Program-made: the position numbers and the translations under genes | From: CADCWK01 sp035944555 | GTDB lineage: Bacteria; Chloroflexota; Chloroflexia; Thermomicrobiales; UBA6265 | Reading direction: 5' to 3' | Assembly (NCBI GenBank): GCA_035944555.1 | Contig: DASZAY010000009.1 | Coordinates: forward strand, 186,001-250,000 | DNA: 64,000 bases | In this document: positions 16,798 through 29,302 of the stretch, one piece after another | Numbering within the stretch: position 1 is the stretch's first letter | Layout: each line of letters begins with the position of its first letter | Notes under the pieces: generated by a model | Seen by the model: only the letters and a program-made list of their open reading frames with translations | The model's database searches: none | What the model was told of the DNA's origin: nothing

Positions 16798-18495
16798 TTA
16801 CCAGTTCGAATCTACTTCGATGACCTGCGGGACGACGACCGGTCGGCGGCGGCTGGCGCGACCGAGATGAGACAGGGCCAACTCCCGGATCCGGCGGACG
16901 AGGTAGCCGGGGTTGCCGGCGGCGCCGATATCCCCGTCGCCAAGCGCCGCGGCCAGGTGATCGCGCAGCCCGTCCAGCATCGGCTGGTTGGTCGCTCGCT
17001 CGGTCACGCCGCGGGCTGTGACGAGTGGGCCACCAACGACCCGGCCGGTCTCGGGGTCGATCGCCACCGAGATGAGGATCACCCCGTCGTTGGACAGGAA
17101 GCGACGATCCCGAAGCGTCAGCTCGGAAACAGCCTCGGCACCCTTGCTCTCCAGATAGATGGAGCCCGTGTCGACCTTGCCGTCGGGCGTGACCGAGTCG
17201 CGTGAGATTTCGAGGACCTCACCGATTTCGGTGAACGTGATGTTCTCCTGCGGGATGCCGAACCCCATCGCCAGGTCGGCGTAGAGCGCCATGTGACGCG
17301 CTTCGCCGTGGGACGGAATGACGTGCCGGGGACGGGTCAATTCCAGCATCCGCAACAGGTCTTCCTGCGACCCATGACCGGACACGTGGACCAGTGCGCG
17401 TTGCGGGTAGATGACATTGGCGCCGAGGCGGAACAGCCGGTCGATGATCCGGAATACCGCGGTCTCGTTCCCGGGAATAGGAGAGGCCGAGATGATGACC
17501 GTGTCGTTCTCGTGGACCCGGATGTCCCGGTGCTCGTTGCTGGCGACGCGGCTGAGCACGGCCATCGGCTCGCCCTGTGACCCGGTGATCACGTAGATCA
17601 GCCGGTGGTCAGGCAGGTTGGTCGCATCGCGGGCACTGATCACGACCCGGTCCGGGTCGTTGAGGAAACCGAGTTCCCGCGCCATCGCGACGTTGCGTTC
17701 CAATGACCGCCCGAAGACGACGACGTTGCGGCCGTGCTTGGAGGCCACGTCGACCAGTTGCTGGACCCGGGAGATCAGCGAGGCGAAGGTGGCGACGATC
17801 ACCCGGCCCGGCGCGTTCAGAACGACCTGGTCGAACGTCTCGCCGACCACGCGTTCTGACCGAGTCATGCCAGGGGACTCGACGTGGACGCAGTCCGACA
17901 CCAGGAGCCGAACGCCGCGGTCGCCGAATGCCTGCAGACGGGCCAGGTCTGCCTGCCGGTTGTCGACGGGAGTCGGGTCGAACTTGAAGTCCCCGGTGAA
18001 GACGATCAGGCCGGCTGGCGTATCCACGCCCAGCCCGCAGGCATCCGGGATGCTGTGGCAGACGCGGAATGGTGTGACGGCGAAGACCCCGGCCGGGATC
18101 TTCTCGTCATGGTCCGGGTCGAACTCGTGCAGGTCGGCGTTGGCCAGCAGACCGGCCTCGTCCAGCTTGACGGCGATGAGCGCCATCGTCAGTCGTGACG
18201 CGTGGATCGGCGGGTTGCCCAGATCGGCGAGCAGGTAGGGGATCGCCCCGATGTGGTCTTCGTGGCCGTGGGTGATGAACATGCCCCGGATGCGCTGCCG
18301 GTGCCGGCGCAGCCAGCTGATGTCGGGGAGCACCACTTCGATCCCCGGCTGTTCCAGCTCGGGAAAACCGAGGCCGCAGTCGATCACGATGATGTCGTCG
18401 CCGCATTCCAGCGCGGCCATGTTCTTGCCGACCTCGTGTAGCCCACCGAGGAACATCAGCCGAACGGTCCCGTTTGCGCTCACCGGCGCCTCCAT
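16798..18495 (-). CDS. rnj: Ribonuclease J
   Basis: This is a metallo-beta-lactamase/beta-CASP RNase of 565 residues that degrades and matures RNA (5'-3' exo- and endonuclease). The metal site HGHEDHIGAIPYL, GDFKFDPTP, the beta-CASP region (VVVFGRSLERN, SGHGSQEDL) and HVIPSHGEARH match RNase J. AAGGAT precedes the ATG. It lies 12 bases downstream of the uracil-DNA glycosylase gene and 114 bases upstream of the DnaQ-UvrC fusion, probably in one transcript. The C-terminal domain is complete and ends in VIEVDSNW. Confidence 0.96.
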   Translation of the reverse strand: MEAPVSANGTVRLMFLGGLHEVGKNMAALECGDDIIVIDCGLGFPELEQPGIEVVLPDISWLRRHRQRIRGMFITHGHEDHIGAIPYLLADLGNPPIHASRLTMALIAVKLDEAGLLANADLHEFDPDHDEKIPAGVFAVTPFRVCHSIPDACGLGVDTPAGLIVFTGDFKFDPTPVDNRQADLARLQAFGDRGVRLLVSDCVHVESPGMTRSERVVGETFDQVVLNAPGRVIVATFASLISRVQQLVDVASKHGRNVVVFGRSLERNVAMARELGFLNDPDRVVISARDATNLPDHRLIYVITGSQGEPMAVLSRVASNEHRDIRVHENDTVIISASPIPGNETAVFRIIDRLFRLGANVIYPQRALVHVSGHGSQEDLLRMLELTRPRHVIPSHGEARHMALYADLAMGFGIPQENITFTEIGEVLEISRDSVTPDGKVDTGSIYLESKGAEAVSELTLRDRRFLSNDGVILISVAIDPETGRVVGGPLVTARGVTERATNQPMLDGLRDHLAAALGDGDIGAAGNPGYLVRRIRELALSHLGRASRRRPVVVPQVIEVDSNW

Positions 18496-18507
18496 ATCCT
18501 TGGCGCT

Positions 18508-19140
18508 CTAGAAGAGGCGCATCTGCTCCTGGGGTGGGGCGTCCTTCTCGGCTTCCGTGGTCGCTTTCCGCTCATGCTCGGCGAGGATCTTCGGGATTCG
18601 GGCGAAGTCCTCTTCGATGGTCGAGCGCAAGGACGGGTTATGAAGCGCGGCCGCCGGGTGGAACATCGGCACGATCAGCCGCTTGCCCGCCTCGCGCGGT
18701 TCCCCGTGGACCTTGCTGATCCGGTCGTTGGCAAACCATCGCTGCATGGAGAACCGGCCGAGAGTGATCACGACGTCCGGGTCGATCAGCTCGATCTGGG
18801 CGTCCAGGTAGGCCGAGCAGGCAGCGATCTCGTCAGGCATCGGGTCGCGGTTTCCCGGCGGGCGGCATTTAACGACGTTGGTGATGAACACGTCCTCCCG
18901 CTTCAACCCCGCCTTGCCGATCAGTTCCGTGAGGAACTTGCCGGAGTTGCCGATGAACGGGCGGCCCTTCTGGTCCTCGTGGTAGCCCGGCGCCTCGCCG
19001 ATCAACATGACGCGCGCCTGGTGGTTGCCCTCGCCGGGGACGGCGTGGGTGCGGGAGCGGCACAGTTCGCAGGCCGGACAGCCCTTGATCTGTTCCGCGA
19101 TAGAATCCAGTGTTCGATCGGTGGCTGTTGCGTCGTCCAT
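18508..19140 (-). CDS. Uracil-DNA glycosylase, family 4 (Fe-S type)
   Basis: This enzyme removes uracil from DNA as the first step of base excision repair. The 210-residue protein has the Fe-S ligands of family 4 UDGs (CPACELC near the N-terminus, a Cys in NVVKCRPPGN, another in EIAACSAY), the active-site motif GEAPGYHEDQKGRPFIGNSG and the C-terminal MFHPAAALHNP. I start at the ATG at 19140, which has GGAGG eight bases upstream; an upstream extension to 19569 in the same frame is antisense to the divergent gene and is not credible. The C-terminus carries about 20 charged residues. It heads the run UDG-RNase J-DnaQ/UvrC. Confidence 0.93.
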   Translation of the reverse strand: MDDATATDRTLDSIAEQIKGCPACELCRSRTHAVPGEGNHQARVMLIGEAPGYHEDQKGRPFIGNSGKFLTELIGKAGLKREDVFITNVVKCRPPGNRDPMPDEIAACSAYLDAQIELIDPDVVITLGRFSMQRWFANDRISKVHGEPREAGKRLIVPMFHPAAALHNPSLRSTIEEDFARIPKILAEHERKATTEAEKDAPPQEQMRLF

Positions 19141-19270
19141 CTGCCCTCCGGTGGGTACCCCATCACGCTTCATCACAGGGGAACACAGGCGCAGCTTCGT
19201 TGCCAACGGGCCGGACGCCTGGTGACCCATGCCCCGTAGCAACTTTCGACCAGAGAGACAGGGATCTGAC

Positions 19271-20311
19271 GTGACGGGTACACAAGCGGCCGGGAATTGG
19301 GCGCGGAGCAATTGGCTGGGCCTCCTGGTGGCCGCTGGAATCGCGGCAGCGGCGTGGCTGGCCCAGCAGGCCCTTGAGGCCGCCGGTATCCATGTGATCG
19401 AGGCGCTGGTCCTCGCCCTGCTTGCCGGGATGCTGATCCGGTTGGTCCGCGCGCCGTCGAAGGCCATGGCACCCGGGCTCGCCTGGTCCGCCAAGGGCCT
19501 GCTCGAGATCGCGATCGTGCTGCTGGGCGCGTCGCTGAGCTTCGCCGAGCTTGGCGGGGCGGGTCTCAAGCTCGTTGGCTACGCGTTGCTGACCGTCGTC
19601 CTGATCCTCGGACTGGGCGTCCTGATCGGTCGCTGGCTGGGTCTGGGCAACCGGTTGGCCGCCCTCGTCGGCGTCGGGAACGCGATCTGCGGCAACTCGG
19701 CGATCGCCGCCGTCGCGCCGGTGCTGCGTGCCAGCAAACAGGAGATCGCCTCGTCGATCGCCCTGACGGCCCTGCTGAGCGTCGGGGTCGTCCTGCTGCT
19801 CCCACTGACCGCGCCGCTGTTCTCGCTGAGTGACGCCCAGTACGGGGCTCTGGCGGGCCTGGTCGTCTACGCCGTCCCGCAGGTCGTCGCCGCGTCGTTC
19901 GCCGTTTCACCGGAGAGCGGCGAGATTGGCTCGCTCGTCAAGCTGGTCCGCGTGCTGGCGATCGGTCCCGTGGTCGTCGGCGCGGCGCTCCTCGTTGCCC
20001 GAGCTTCCCGCGATGCCACCACGGCGGCGGGTACCACGGCCATGACGTGGCGAAAGGCGGTCCCGTGGTTCGTGATCGGCTTCCTCGTCCTCGCGACGCT
20101 GCGAAGCGTCGGCATCCTGCCCGAGTCGTGGGGTGATGCCGTCCGCGAGGTCAGCCGTGTGATGACGATCATCGCGATGGCGGCGCTCGGGCTCTCGGTT
20201 GATTTGAGTAGCGTCCGGAAGAGCGGTGCTCGCGTCGTGACGCTGGTCCTGCTTCTGACGGCGATCAGCGTCACCGTCGGTCTGCTGCTCGTCACAGTGT
20301 TCGGCGTCTAG
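19271..20311 (+). CDS. YeiH/YadS-type putative sulfate exporter family membrane protein
   Basis: This polytopic inner-membrane protein has about ten helices and belongs to the YeiH family (conserved hypothetical protein 698, annotated as putative sulfate exporter). Diagnostic segments are VLLGASLSFAELG, GNAICGNSAIAAVAPV and AMAALGLSVDLS. I use the GTG at 19271 behind CAGGGATCTGAC; an ATG at 19229 in frame is the alternative. The protein is about 346 residues. It is divergent from the UDG gene. The transported substrate is unproven for the family. Confidence 0.87.
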   Translation: MTGTQAAGNWARSNWLGLLVAAGIAAAAWLAQQALEAAGIHVIEALVLALLAGMLIRLVRAPSKAMAPGLAWSAKGLLEIAIVLLGASLSFAELGGAGLKLVGYALLTVVLILGLGVLIGRWLGLGNRLAALVGVGNAICGNSAIAAVAPVLRASKQEIASSIALTALLSVGVVLLLPLTAPLFSLSDAQYGALAGLVVYAVPQVVAASFAVSPESGEIGSLVKLVRVLAIGPVVVGAALLVARASRDATTAAGTTAMTWRKAVPWFVIGFLVLATLRSVGILPESWGDAVREVSRVMTIIAMAALGLSVDLSSVRKSGARVVTLVLLLTAISVTVGLLLVTVFGV

Positions 20312-20433
20312 TCCGGAGGGGTAGAGGGGCGTTCTGCTACGATAGCGACATCAGACGGGTCTCGGCGGCGATTCCCGAGGTGCGCCCGCTCAACGGCCCC
20401 TGGATCGCCGTGGCGCGGCGGGAGGACACATCG

Positions 20434-20652
20434 GTGAGTAGCGGATACACGCCCGTCTCGCGCGAAGACGACCCGATCCACACGGTCCGGACGATCGCCC
20501 GGCTCGCCCAGATCGTCATCGAGCTCCGGAACGAGTACGTCGATCACCCTCGTCCGGCCCTGCTGTCGCAGCTGGAGCAGCGGCTGGATGACCTGGCCGA
20601 GCAGCGCGAAGTCCTTCGCCACAAGATCGCGCACGCCAATGGCGAAGAGTAG
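20434..20652 (+). CDS. Small helical protein of unknown function
   Basis: This is a 72-residue acidic-basic protein, probably mostly helical (TVRTIARLAQIVIELRNEY, then QLEQRLDDLAEQREVL as a short coiled coil). The GTG at 20434 has GGAGGA seven bases upstream, a convincing ribosome binding site, and is preferred over an in-frame ATG at 20380. It lies between the YeiH-like gene and the MarR gene on the same strand. I do not recognise the family. Confidence 0.6.
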   Translation: MSSGYTPVSREDDPIHTVRTIARLAQIVIELRNEYVDHPRPALLSQLEQRLDDLAEQREVLRHKIAHANGEE

Positions 20653-20729
20653 TCGCCCCACGGTTGGAACGGACGCTGGGCGAGCTGACCAGCCAGCTCA
20701 CTGAGTGTCCCTGGAGCCCCACATCACCA

Positions 20730-21209
20730 ATGGCTGAGCATGCCATCCACCCTGACGCGCTCCACGAATGCCAGGTCAGCGACGCGGCTGGCCGGAACCT
20801 CCCCGTCTTCCAGATCCTCACGGGCTGGCAGCGCTACCTCGCCGCTCTGGGCCGGTGTCTCGACGCGGCCCTTCGCGAGGCCGGCGCGACCAGCAACCAG
20901 TTAACGGTGCTCAGGGTGATCGCCCGGAATGAAGGCCTGACCCAGCAGCAGCTTTCCGAGCGACTTGGGCTCACGAAGGCCAGTACCTCGCAGATGCTGA
21001 CCCGGCTGGAATCAAGTGGGCTGATCGAACGCGTGCCGGAGGCACGCGCCTATGTCCTCCGTCTCACGGAGCGGAGTGCCGACCTGCTCCGTCGGGCTAT
21101 CCCGATCCATACTGATCTGATCGTTCAGCACTTCGGCGTTCTGGACGAAGACGAGCAGGAGACTCTGGCTCGACTGACGAACAAACTGGTCGAGGCAATC
21201 CCGGATTGA
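20730..21209 (+). CDS. MarR family transcriptional regulator
   Basis: This is a winged-helix repressor of about 159 residues. The DNA-binding core is clear: LTVLRVIARNEGLTQQQLSERLG followed by LTKASTSQMLTRLESSGLIER and the wing ARAYVLRLTERS. Long helices at both ends would form the dimer interface. I start at the ATG at 20730; a TTG at 20664 in frame is possible. It lies 131 bases upstream of an FMN azoreductase-like gene, a pairing typical of MarR regulators that respond to quinones or electrophiles. No redox Cys is obvious in the DNA-binding part; the N-terminus has one Cys in HECQVSD and there is one further Cys at GRCLDAAL. Confidence 0.88.
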   Translation: MAEHAIHPDALHECQVSDAAGRNLPVFQILTGWQRYLAALGRCLDAALREAGATSNQLTVLRVIARNEGLTQQQLSERLGLTKASTSQMLTRLESSGLIERVPEARAYVLRLTERSADLLRRAIPIHTDLIVQHFGVLDEDEQETLARLTNKLVEAIPD

Positions 21210-21340
21210 GTCGAACGTAGTTAATCTTGTCTACGCCCGGATTATCTCCAGAGGCCTGTGTTCACATCCTAACTAGTATGCTACCTTACTCCGAGTGTCT
21301 AATTCGCGCGACCCGTCGTCGCATCTCGGAGGAAAGTCTG
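21210..21340 (+). promoter_or_regulatory. Likely operator/promoter region of the azoreductase gene
   Basis: This AT-richer stretch contains two short inverted repeats of the kind MarR dimers bind: GTAG-N10-CTAC near 21220 and AGTA-N8-TACT near 21277. No confident -35/-10 pair is seen. Regulation by the adjacent MarR protein is inferred from position. Confidence 0.3.
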
Positions 21341-22012
21341 ATGACGACCCTGTTCCGTCTTGACGCCAGTCTCTTTCCACAGGTTTCGACCACCCGCGTG
21401 CTGGCCGACCGCGTGGAAGCGGGGCTGATCTCTTCAACGCAGTTAGACGGCTCGCGGCCTGAGGTGATCCGGCGCGACATCGCGCGCGATCCCGTCCCGG
21501 CGGCGGCATGGGCGGCAGCGCTGACCTCCGGGGCCACGCCACCGGAGCAGCGATCCGAGGACCAGCGGAACGCTGTCGAACTGTCGACGCGCCTGGCCGA
21601 CGAGCTGGTAAGCGCCGATGGCTTCGTGTTGGCGATGCCGCTCTATAACTGGGGCGTGTCGCAGCACGTCAAGGGGTGGGCCGACCTGGTCATCACCAAC
21701 CCGCGATTCGGTCCGCGGGAGCGCCCACTGGCCGGAAGGCCGGGCGTGCTGGTCATGGCCCGGGGTGGAAGCTACGCGCCGGGCAGCCCGCGGGCTGACT
21801 GGGACCACGCCACCGCCTGGTACGAGCGTGTCCTGCGTGACGCCTGGGGGATGGATCTGCGGACGATCTCGGTGGAACTGACGCTCGCCAACCGCAACGA
21901 GTACATGGCTCACCTGCGCGATGAGGCCGCAGCGCACCTCGAGCGCGCCGGTGTGGAAGCGGACGAGCACGGTGCGTGGCTGGCTGAGCGTCTCACGCCG
22001 GTCCTCGTCTAG
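21341..22012 (+). CDS. FMN-dependent NADH-azoreductase-like / NAD(P)H quinone oxidoreductase (flavodoxin-2 fold)
   Basis: This protein of about 223 residues has the AzoR-type flavodoxin fold: an N-terminal RLDASLFPQVSTTRVLAD strand-helix, then DGFVLAMPLYNWGVSQHVKGWAD, which matches the FMN/substrate loop of azoreductases, and LVMARGGSY. Such enzymes reduce quinones, azo dyes or nitro compounds by two electrons. The ATG at 21341 is preceded by GGAGG with good spacing; the frame upstream to 21227 is intergenic. It lies behind a MarR regulator that probably controls it. Confidence 0.87.
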   Translation: MTTLFRLDASLFPQVSTTRVLADRVEAGLISSTQLDGSRPEVIRRDIARDPVPAAAWAAALTSGATPPEQRSEDQRNAVELSTRLADELVSADGFVLAMPLYNWGVSQHVKGWADLVITNPRFGPRERPLAGRPGVLVMARGGSYAPGSPRADWDHATAWYERVLRDAWGMDLRTISVELTLANRNEYMAHLRDEAAAHLERAGVEADEHGAWLAERLTPVLV

Positions 22013-22059
22013 AAGCCGGCGCAGCCCGGTACCGCGACAACTTGGCTTGAATGGATTCG

Positions 22060-22095
22060 CCGGACGCGAGGCGCTGATCAGCACCTCGCGTCCGG
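22060..22095. terminator. Bidirectional hairpin between the azoreductase gene and pyrE
   Basis: A 12-bp perfect stem (CCGGACGCGAGG / CCTCGCGTCCGG) encloses the palindrome GCTGATCAGC. It lies between the convergent azoreductase and pyrE genes and could terminate either transcript. No T run is present. Confidence 0.6.
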
Positions 22096-22202
22096 TCGCC
22101 TGCCCAGACCCTCGGCCGAGGCCAAGCGTCACACCGGCCCCGGTGCCAATCGATGCATGTTGAGGGATGTGGGCTGCCGTCGCGGCGCAGATTTGCAGCG
22201 GA

Positions 22203-22802
22203 TCAGCTGCCCGCCCGAGGAACCGCCGTGGTTCCCGGCTTGGTGAGCGGCTCGCCGGCGGCGCAAAGCGGGCAATCGGCGGGCTCCCACGTCTCGATGT
22301 CTACCGTGGCGAGGGCGGCCAGGGGCACGCCGAGGTCCAGTGAGCCACCGCTGCGGTCGACGACGACGCCTATGCCGACCACCTCGACCGGGTGCGGCTC
22401 CAGCGCGGCCAGCGTTTCCCGGATTGACCCGCCACGGGTCATGATGTCGTCCACGATCAGGACCCGGCTCCCGGGCTCGAACGTGGTGCTGCGCCGGATC
22501 TCTCGCGCCGAACCACCGTCGGACGCGCGCTCGGCATAGGCAGCCGCGACGCCGAGCTGCCGGGCGGTCTCGAAGGCGAGCAGGATGCCGCCGGTTGTTG
22601 GACCCACCACGACGTCGATCCGCTCGTCCCGGTAGCGGTCGGCAAAGCCACGGCACATCTCGCTGGTGATCCCCGGCTGGCGGAGCAGGTGGAACTTCTC
22701 CATGTAGCGCGCCGAGTGGCGACCGGACGCGAGCAGGAAGTGACCGTCGAGAAGCGCGCCGCTCCGCTCGAAGAGATCCAGGACGGTCTGCTGGTCGGAC
22801 AT
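22203..22802 (-). CDS. pyrE: Orotate phosphoribosyltransferase PyrE
   Basis: This enzyme converts orotate and PRPP to OMP, the fifth step of UMP synthesis. The 199-residue protein has HFLLASGRHSARYMEKF at the N-terminus, VVVGPTTGGILLAFETA, and the PRPP-binding signature VLIVDDIMTRGGSIRET. It is the last gene of the pyr operon, 30 bases after pyrD, with GGAGA before its ATG. pyrF, which would decarboxylate its product, is not in the window. Confidence 0.96.
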   Translation of the reverse strand: MSDQQTVLDLFERSGALLDGHFLLASGRHSARYMEKFHLLRQPGITSEMCRGFADRYRDERIDVVVGPTTGGILLAFETARQLGVAAAYAERASDGGSAREIRRSTTFEPGSRVLIVDDIMTRGGSIRETLAALEPHPVEVVGIGVVVDRSGGSLDLGVPLAALATVDIETWEPADCPLCAAGEPLTKPGTTAVPRAGS

Positions 22803-22832
22803 ACGACGATTCTCCAGGATGAAGTCGGACGT

Positions 22833-23849
22833 TCAGGTGGTGGTAGTGCGCGCTTCGGCGTAATCACCGGACATCAACTTGAGGTCGTCCGGGTCAATTC
22901 GCTGGCGTCGCGGTGGCAGCCCATCGGGGAGAGCCGCGCCGACGATCTCGCCGAGTGAAGAGCATCCCTGGGCATCGAGCCACGCGTCCAACTCGTCGGC
23001 GATCGCCACCATGCGGCCGGGCTGGGCGAAGAAGCCAGTTCCGACCTGGATCGCGGAAGCACCTGCCATGAAGAACTCGAGGCCATCGTCCAGCGACATG
23101 ATCCCGCCCAGCCCGACGACGGGGATACCAACGACCCGGGCGACCTGCCAGGTCATCCGGACCGCCACCGGGCGGATCGCCGGCCCGGAGAGACCGCCGG
23201 TTCCATTGGCGAGGACGGGCTTGCGGCGGCGCGTGTCGATCTTCATCCCGACCAGCGTATTGATCAGGCTGACTGCGTCGGCCCCGCCTTCCTCGACCGC
23301 CAGCGCGATCTGGGCGACGTCCAGCGCGCCGGGGCTGAGCTTGACGATGATCGGCAGGGTCGTTGCGGCCCGGACCGCCGCGGTCACCTCACGGCTCATG
23401 TCGGCGTCCCAGCCGAAGCAGAACCCCCCGGCGTTGATGTTCGGGCAGGAGATGTTGACTTCCAGCCCGGCGACGCCCGGAACGTCGTCCAGCAGCCGGG
23501 CCATTTCAGCGAACTCGGCGACCGTCTCCCCCGAGATGTTCACTATCGCCGGGGTCGGCCAGCGTTCCCAGATCGGCGGGTAGCTGCGAATGAACTTCCG
23601 GATCCCGGGATTCTGGAGGCCGATCGCGTTGAGCATCCCGCCGGTCGTCTCGGTAATCCGGGGCATCGGGTTTCCCGAGCGGGGCTCCGGGGTGATGCCT
23701 TTGGAGACGAACGCGCCGAGGCGGTGGATGTCGATCGTGCCCTGGTATTCCTGCCCGTAGCCGAAGCAGCCAGAGGCCGCGATAACCGGATTGGACAGGA
23801 CCAGCTCCCGCGGGTTGCCGGGGGCGAGGTCGACGCTGAGATCAGCCAT
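22833..23849 (-). CDS. pyrD: Dihydroorotate dehydrogenase, class 1B catalytic subunit
   Basis: This FMN TIM-barrel enzyme oxidises dihydroorotate to orotate. The 338-residue protein shows ASGCFGYGQEY, the region LEVNISCPNINAGG and VGLGGIMSLDDGLEFFMAGA (phosphate-binding loop). The adjacent pyrK gene shows that it is class 1B, passing electrons to NAD+ through PyrK. It lies 30 bases after pyrK and 30 before pyrE. The C-terminus carries about 20 residues beyond the barrel. Confidence 0.95.
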   Translation of the reverse strand: MADLSVDLAPGNPRELVLSNPVIAASGCFGYGQEYQGTIDIHRLGAFVSKGITPEPRSGNPMPRITETTGGMLNAIGLQNPGIRKFIRSYPPIWERWPTPAIVNISGETVAEFAEMARLLDDVPGVAGLEVNISCPNINAGGFCFGWDADMSREVTAAVRAATTLPIIVKLSPGALDVAQIALAVEEGGADAVSLINTLVGMKIDTRRRKPVLANGTGGLSGPAIRPVAVRMTWQVARVVGIPVVGLGGIMSLDDGLEFFMAGASAIQVGTGFFAQPGRMVAIADELDAWLDAQGCSSLGEIVGAALPDGLPPRRQRIDPDDLKLMSGDYAEARTTTT

Positions 23850-23879
23850 GAGCGGTGTTCCCTCCGGGTGGGACGTGCG

Positions 23880-24713
23880 TCACCAACGGATCTCCTCGAC
23901 CGGGAAGACCGGGCCGGTCACACAGCTCGTCTGCATCCCGTGGCGGGTCTCCAGCACGCAGCCAAGGCAGGCACCGACGCCACAGGCCATCGTCCGCTCG
24001 ACGGAGACGTGGACCGTCGGACGTCGCCCGACCCGGTCCCGCTTGATCACGTTGGAGAGCGAGCGAAGCATCGGGTCAGGCCCGCAGGCGAAGACCTGGT
24101 CGGCCCACTGGAGGTAGTCCGGTACCAGGTCAGTCACGAAGCCCCGGTGGCCGCGGGACCCGTCGTCAGTCGCGACGACGTACTCGACCTCGGACGGCAG
24201 CCGCTGGGCGGCAAGCAGGGTGTCGGCGGTCGCGGCGCCCATCAGGAACGTGACCGATTTGCCGATCCGCAGCGCCTCCTGGGTCAGGTGGGCCAGCGGC
24301 GCGACGCCGACACCGCCCGCGACCATCAGCAGGCGCTCCGACCGCTCCGCGACCTCGAAGTGATTTCCGAGCGGACCCATGATGTCGATCCGCTCGCCGG
24401 GCTGGCGGGTCGCCAGCCACTGTGACCCGCGTCCAAAGGGGCGGATCAGCAGCGTCATCGTCCCGGCGACGGGATCCGGGTTGACGGCGAACGCGGAGTA
24501 GGGCCGGCGGAGCAGCGGATCGAACGAGGCGCTGTCACGGCAGAGCACATTGACGAACTCACCGGGACGGAGCCGGGGCGCCACACCCGCCGGCAGGGCG
24601 AGTGTCAGCAGCGTGCAGTCGCCCATCTCCGGCTCCGACGCGGTCACCTCGGCGATGAACTCGCGCCCGGTCCCCGCGGGAAGATTGGCTGTATCCGGTG
24701 CCGTGGCTGTCAT
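23880..24713 (-). CDS. pyrK: Dihydroorotate dehydrogenase electron transfer subunit PyrK
   Basis: This is the FAD and [2Fe-2S] partner of PyrD. The 277-residue protein has an N-terminal FAD-binding barrel (LRPGEFVNVLC, RRPYSAFAVN), a NAD-binding domain (LMVAGGVGVAPLAHL) and the C-terminal cluster motif CGVGACLGCVLET followed by a fourth Cys in MQTSCVTGPVF. Together with class 1B PyrD it couples dihydroorotate oxidation to NAD+ reduction. It lies 98 bases downstream of carB on the same strand, with GGGAG before the ATG. Confidence 0.94.
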   Translation of the reverse strand: MTATAPDTANLPAGTGREFIAEVTASEPEMGDCTLLTLALPAGVAPRLRPGEFVNVLCRDSASFDPLLRRPYSAFAVNPDPVAGTMTLLIRPFGRGSQWLATRQPGERIDIMGPLGNHFEVAERSERLLMVAGGVGVAPLAHLTQEALRIGKSVTFLMGAATADTLLAAQRLPSEVEYVVATDDGSRGHRGFVTDLVPDYLQWADQVFACGPDPMLRSLSNVIKRDRVGRRPTVHVSVERTMACGVGACLGCVLETRHGMQTSCVTGPVFPVEEIRW

Positions 24714-24811
24714 GGATAGGCTCCCGCTGGGGACGACTGGCTGCTCGGTCTCGCTCCGGACGGCCCTCCACCGCAGGGGCAGCGGAGAGCTATCCGGAGA
24801 ATCGACGAAGC

Positions 24812-28101
<3,290 letters not shown>

Positions 28102-28105
<4 letters not shown>

Positions 28106-29238
28106 GCCTCTCCCTCCGTGGACCTGGCCGCGATGCGATCACGGACGGTGCCGAGGAACTGGTCGAACAGGGCGCCGTTGTCGAGTGGGCCCGGCGCGGC
28201 TTCGGGGTGGAACTGGACGGACAGGACCGGGCGCGTCTCGTGGCTCAGGCCTTCGACGGAACCGTCGTTGAGATTGACCAGCGCGACCGTCCAGCCGTCC
28301 CCTCGCGGCACCGTGTCGCTCTCGACGCGGAAGCCGTGGTTCTGGGCCGTGATCGAGACGCGGCCGGTCAGCTCGTTGCGGACCGGGTGATTACCACCGC
28401 GGTGACCGAACTTCAGCTTGGTGGTCTCGGCACCGATCGCGCGGGCCAGCAACTGATGGCCCAGGCAGATGCCGAAGTACGGGGTCTCGGTCTCGATCAC
28501 GGCTCGGACGACATCCAGGCCGTGGTCGAGGTTGGCCGGGTCTCCGGGACCGGGCGAGACGATCACGCCGTCCGGGCCGAGTGCCTCGACGTCGGCCCAG
28601 CTCGAGCCGTAGGGGATGACCGTCACGCGGGCGCCGCGCTCAAGCAGGGCGCGAACGATGTTGCGCTTGACGCCGAGGTCCAGTACGACGATGTGCGGCC
28701 CGTCGTTGGGCCCGTAGCGCTCGATCGATGCGGCCTTGACCTGATCGACGACCGACTCCTCGCCCGGGAGCGGGGCCGTCCTTGCCCGCTCGACGAGTTC
28801 GTCATCGGATGAGGCCGCCCGGTCGTGAGCGATGATCGCCCGCATGTCGCCGGCGGTCCGGAGGTGACGGGTTAGCGCGCGAGTATCGATTCCGGCGATG
28901 CCCGGAATGTTCCACTTCTTCAGGTAGGCGTCGATGGTGCCGTGCGACTGGTAGTGGCTGGGATGGGACGCGGCCTCACGGACGATCAACCCGTTGATCC
29001 AGGGCTGGCGCGACTGGTCGTCGTGGGTGTTGACGCCGTAGTTGCCGATCAGGGGGTAGGTCATGCAGACCAGCTGCCCGCGGAACGAGGGGTCCGTGCA
29101 GACCTCCTGGTACCCGGTCATGGTCGTGGTGAAGACGGCCTCGCCGCCGGCGTCGACCGCGGCGCCGAACGGCGTGCCTCCGAAGATCGTCCCGTCGGCC
29201 AGTACCAGGGCCGCGGCTGTGCGTGGCTGATAGGTCAT
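28102..29238 (-). CDS. carA: Carbamoyl-phosphate synthase small subunit CarA
   Basis: This is the glutamine amidotransferase subunit, 378 residues. The N-terminal CPSase domain (ALVLADGTIFGGTPFGA, TGYQEVCTDPSFRGQ) is followed by a class I GATase domain with the nucleophile Cys in YFGICLGHQLLA and the catalytic His/Glu in QFHPEAAPGP. It supplies ammonia to CarB through a tunnel. It is coupled to carB by a 4-base overlap and lies 64 bases after pyrC. Confidence 0.97.
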
Positions 29239-29302
29239 CGTGGTCGCAACTCCCGCCAGTGATCCGTCGTGTCGTAGGTCGTCAGGATGGAATGGGTCAG
29301 GG

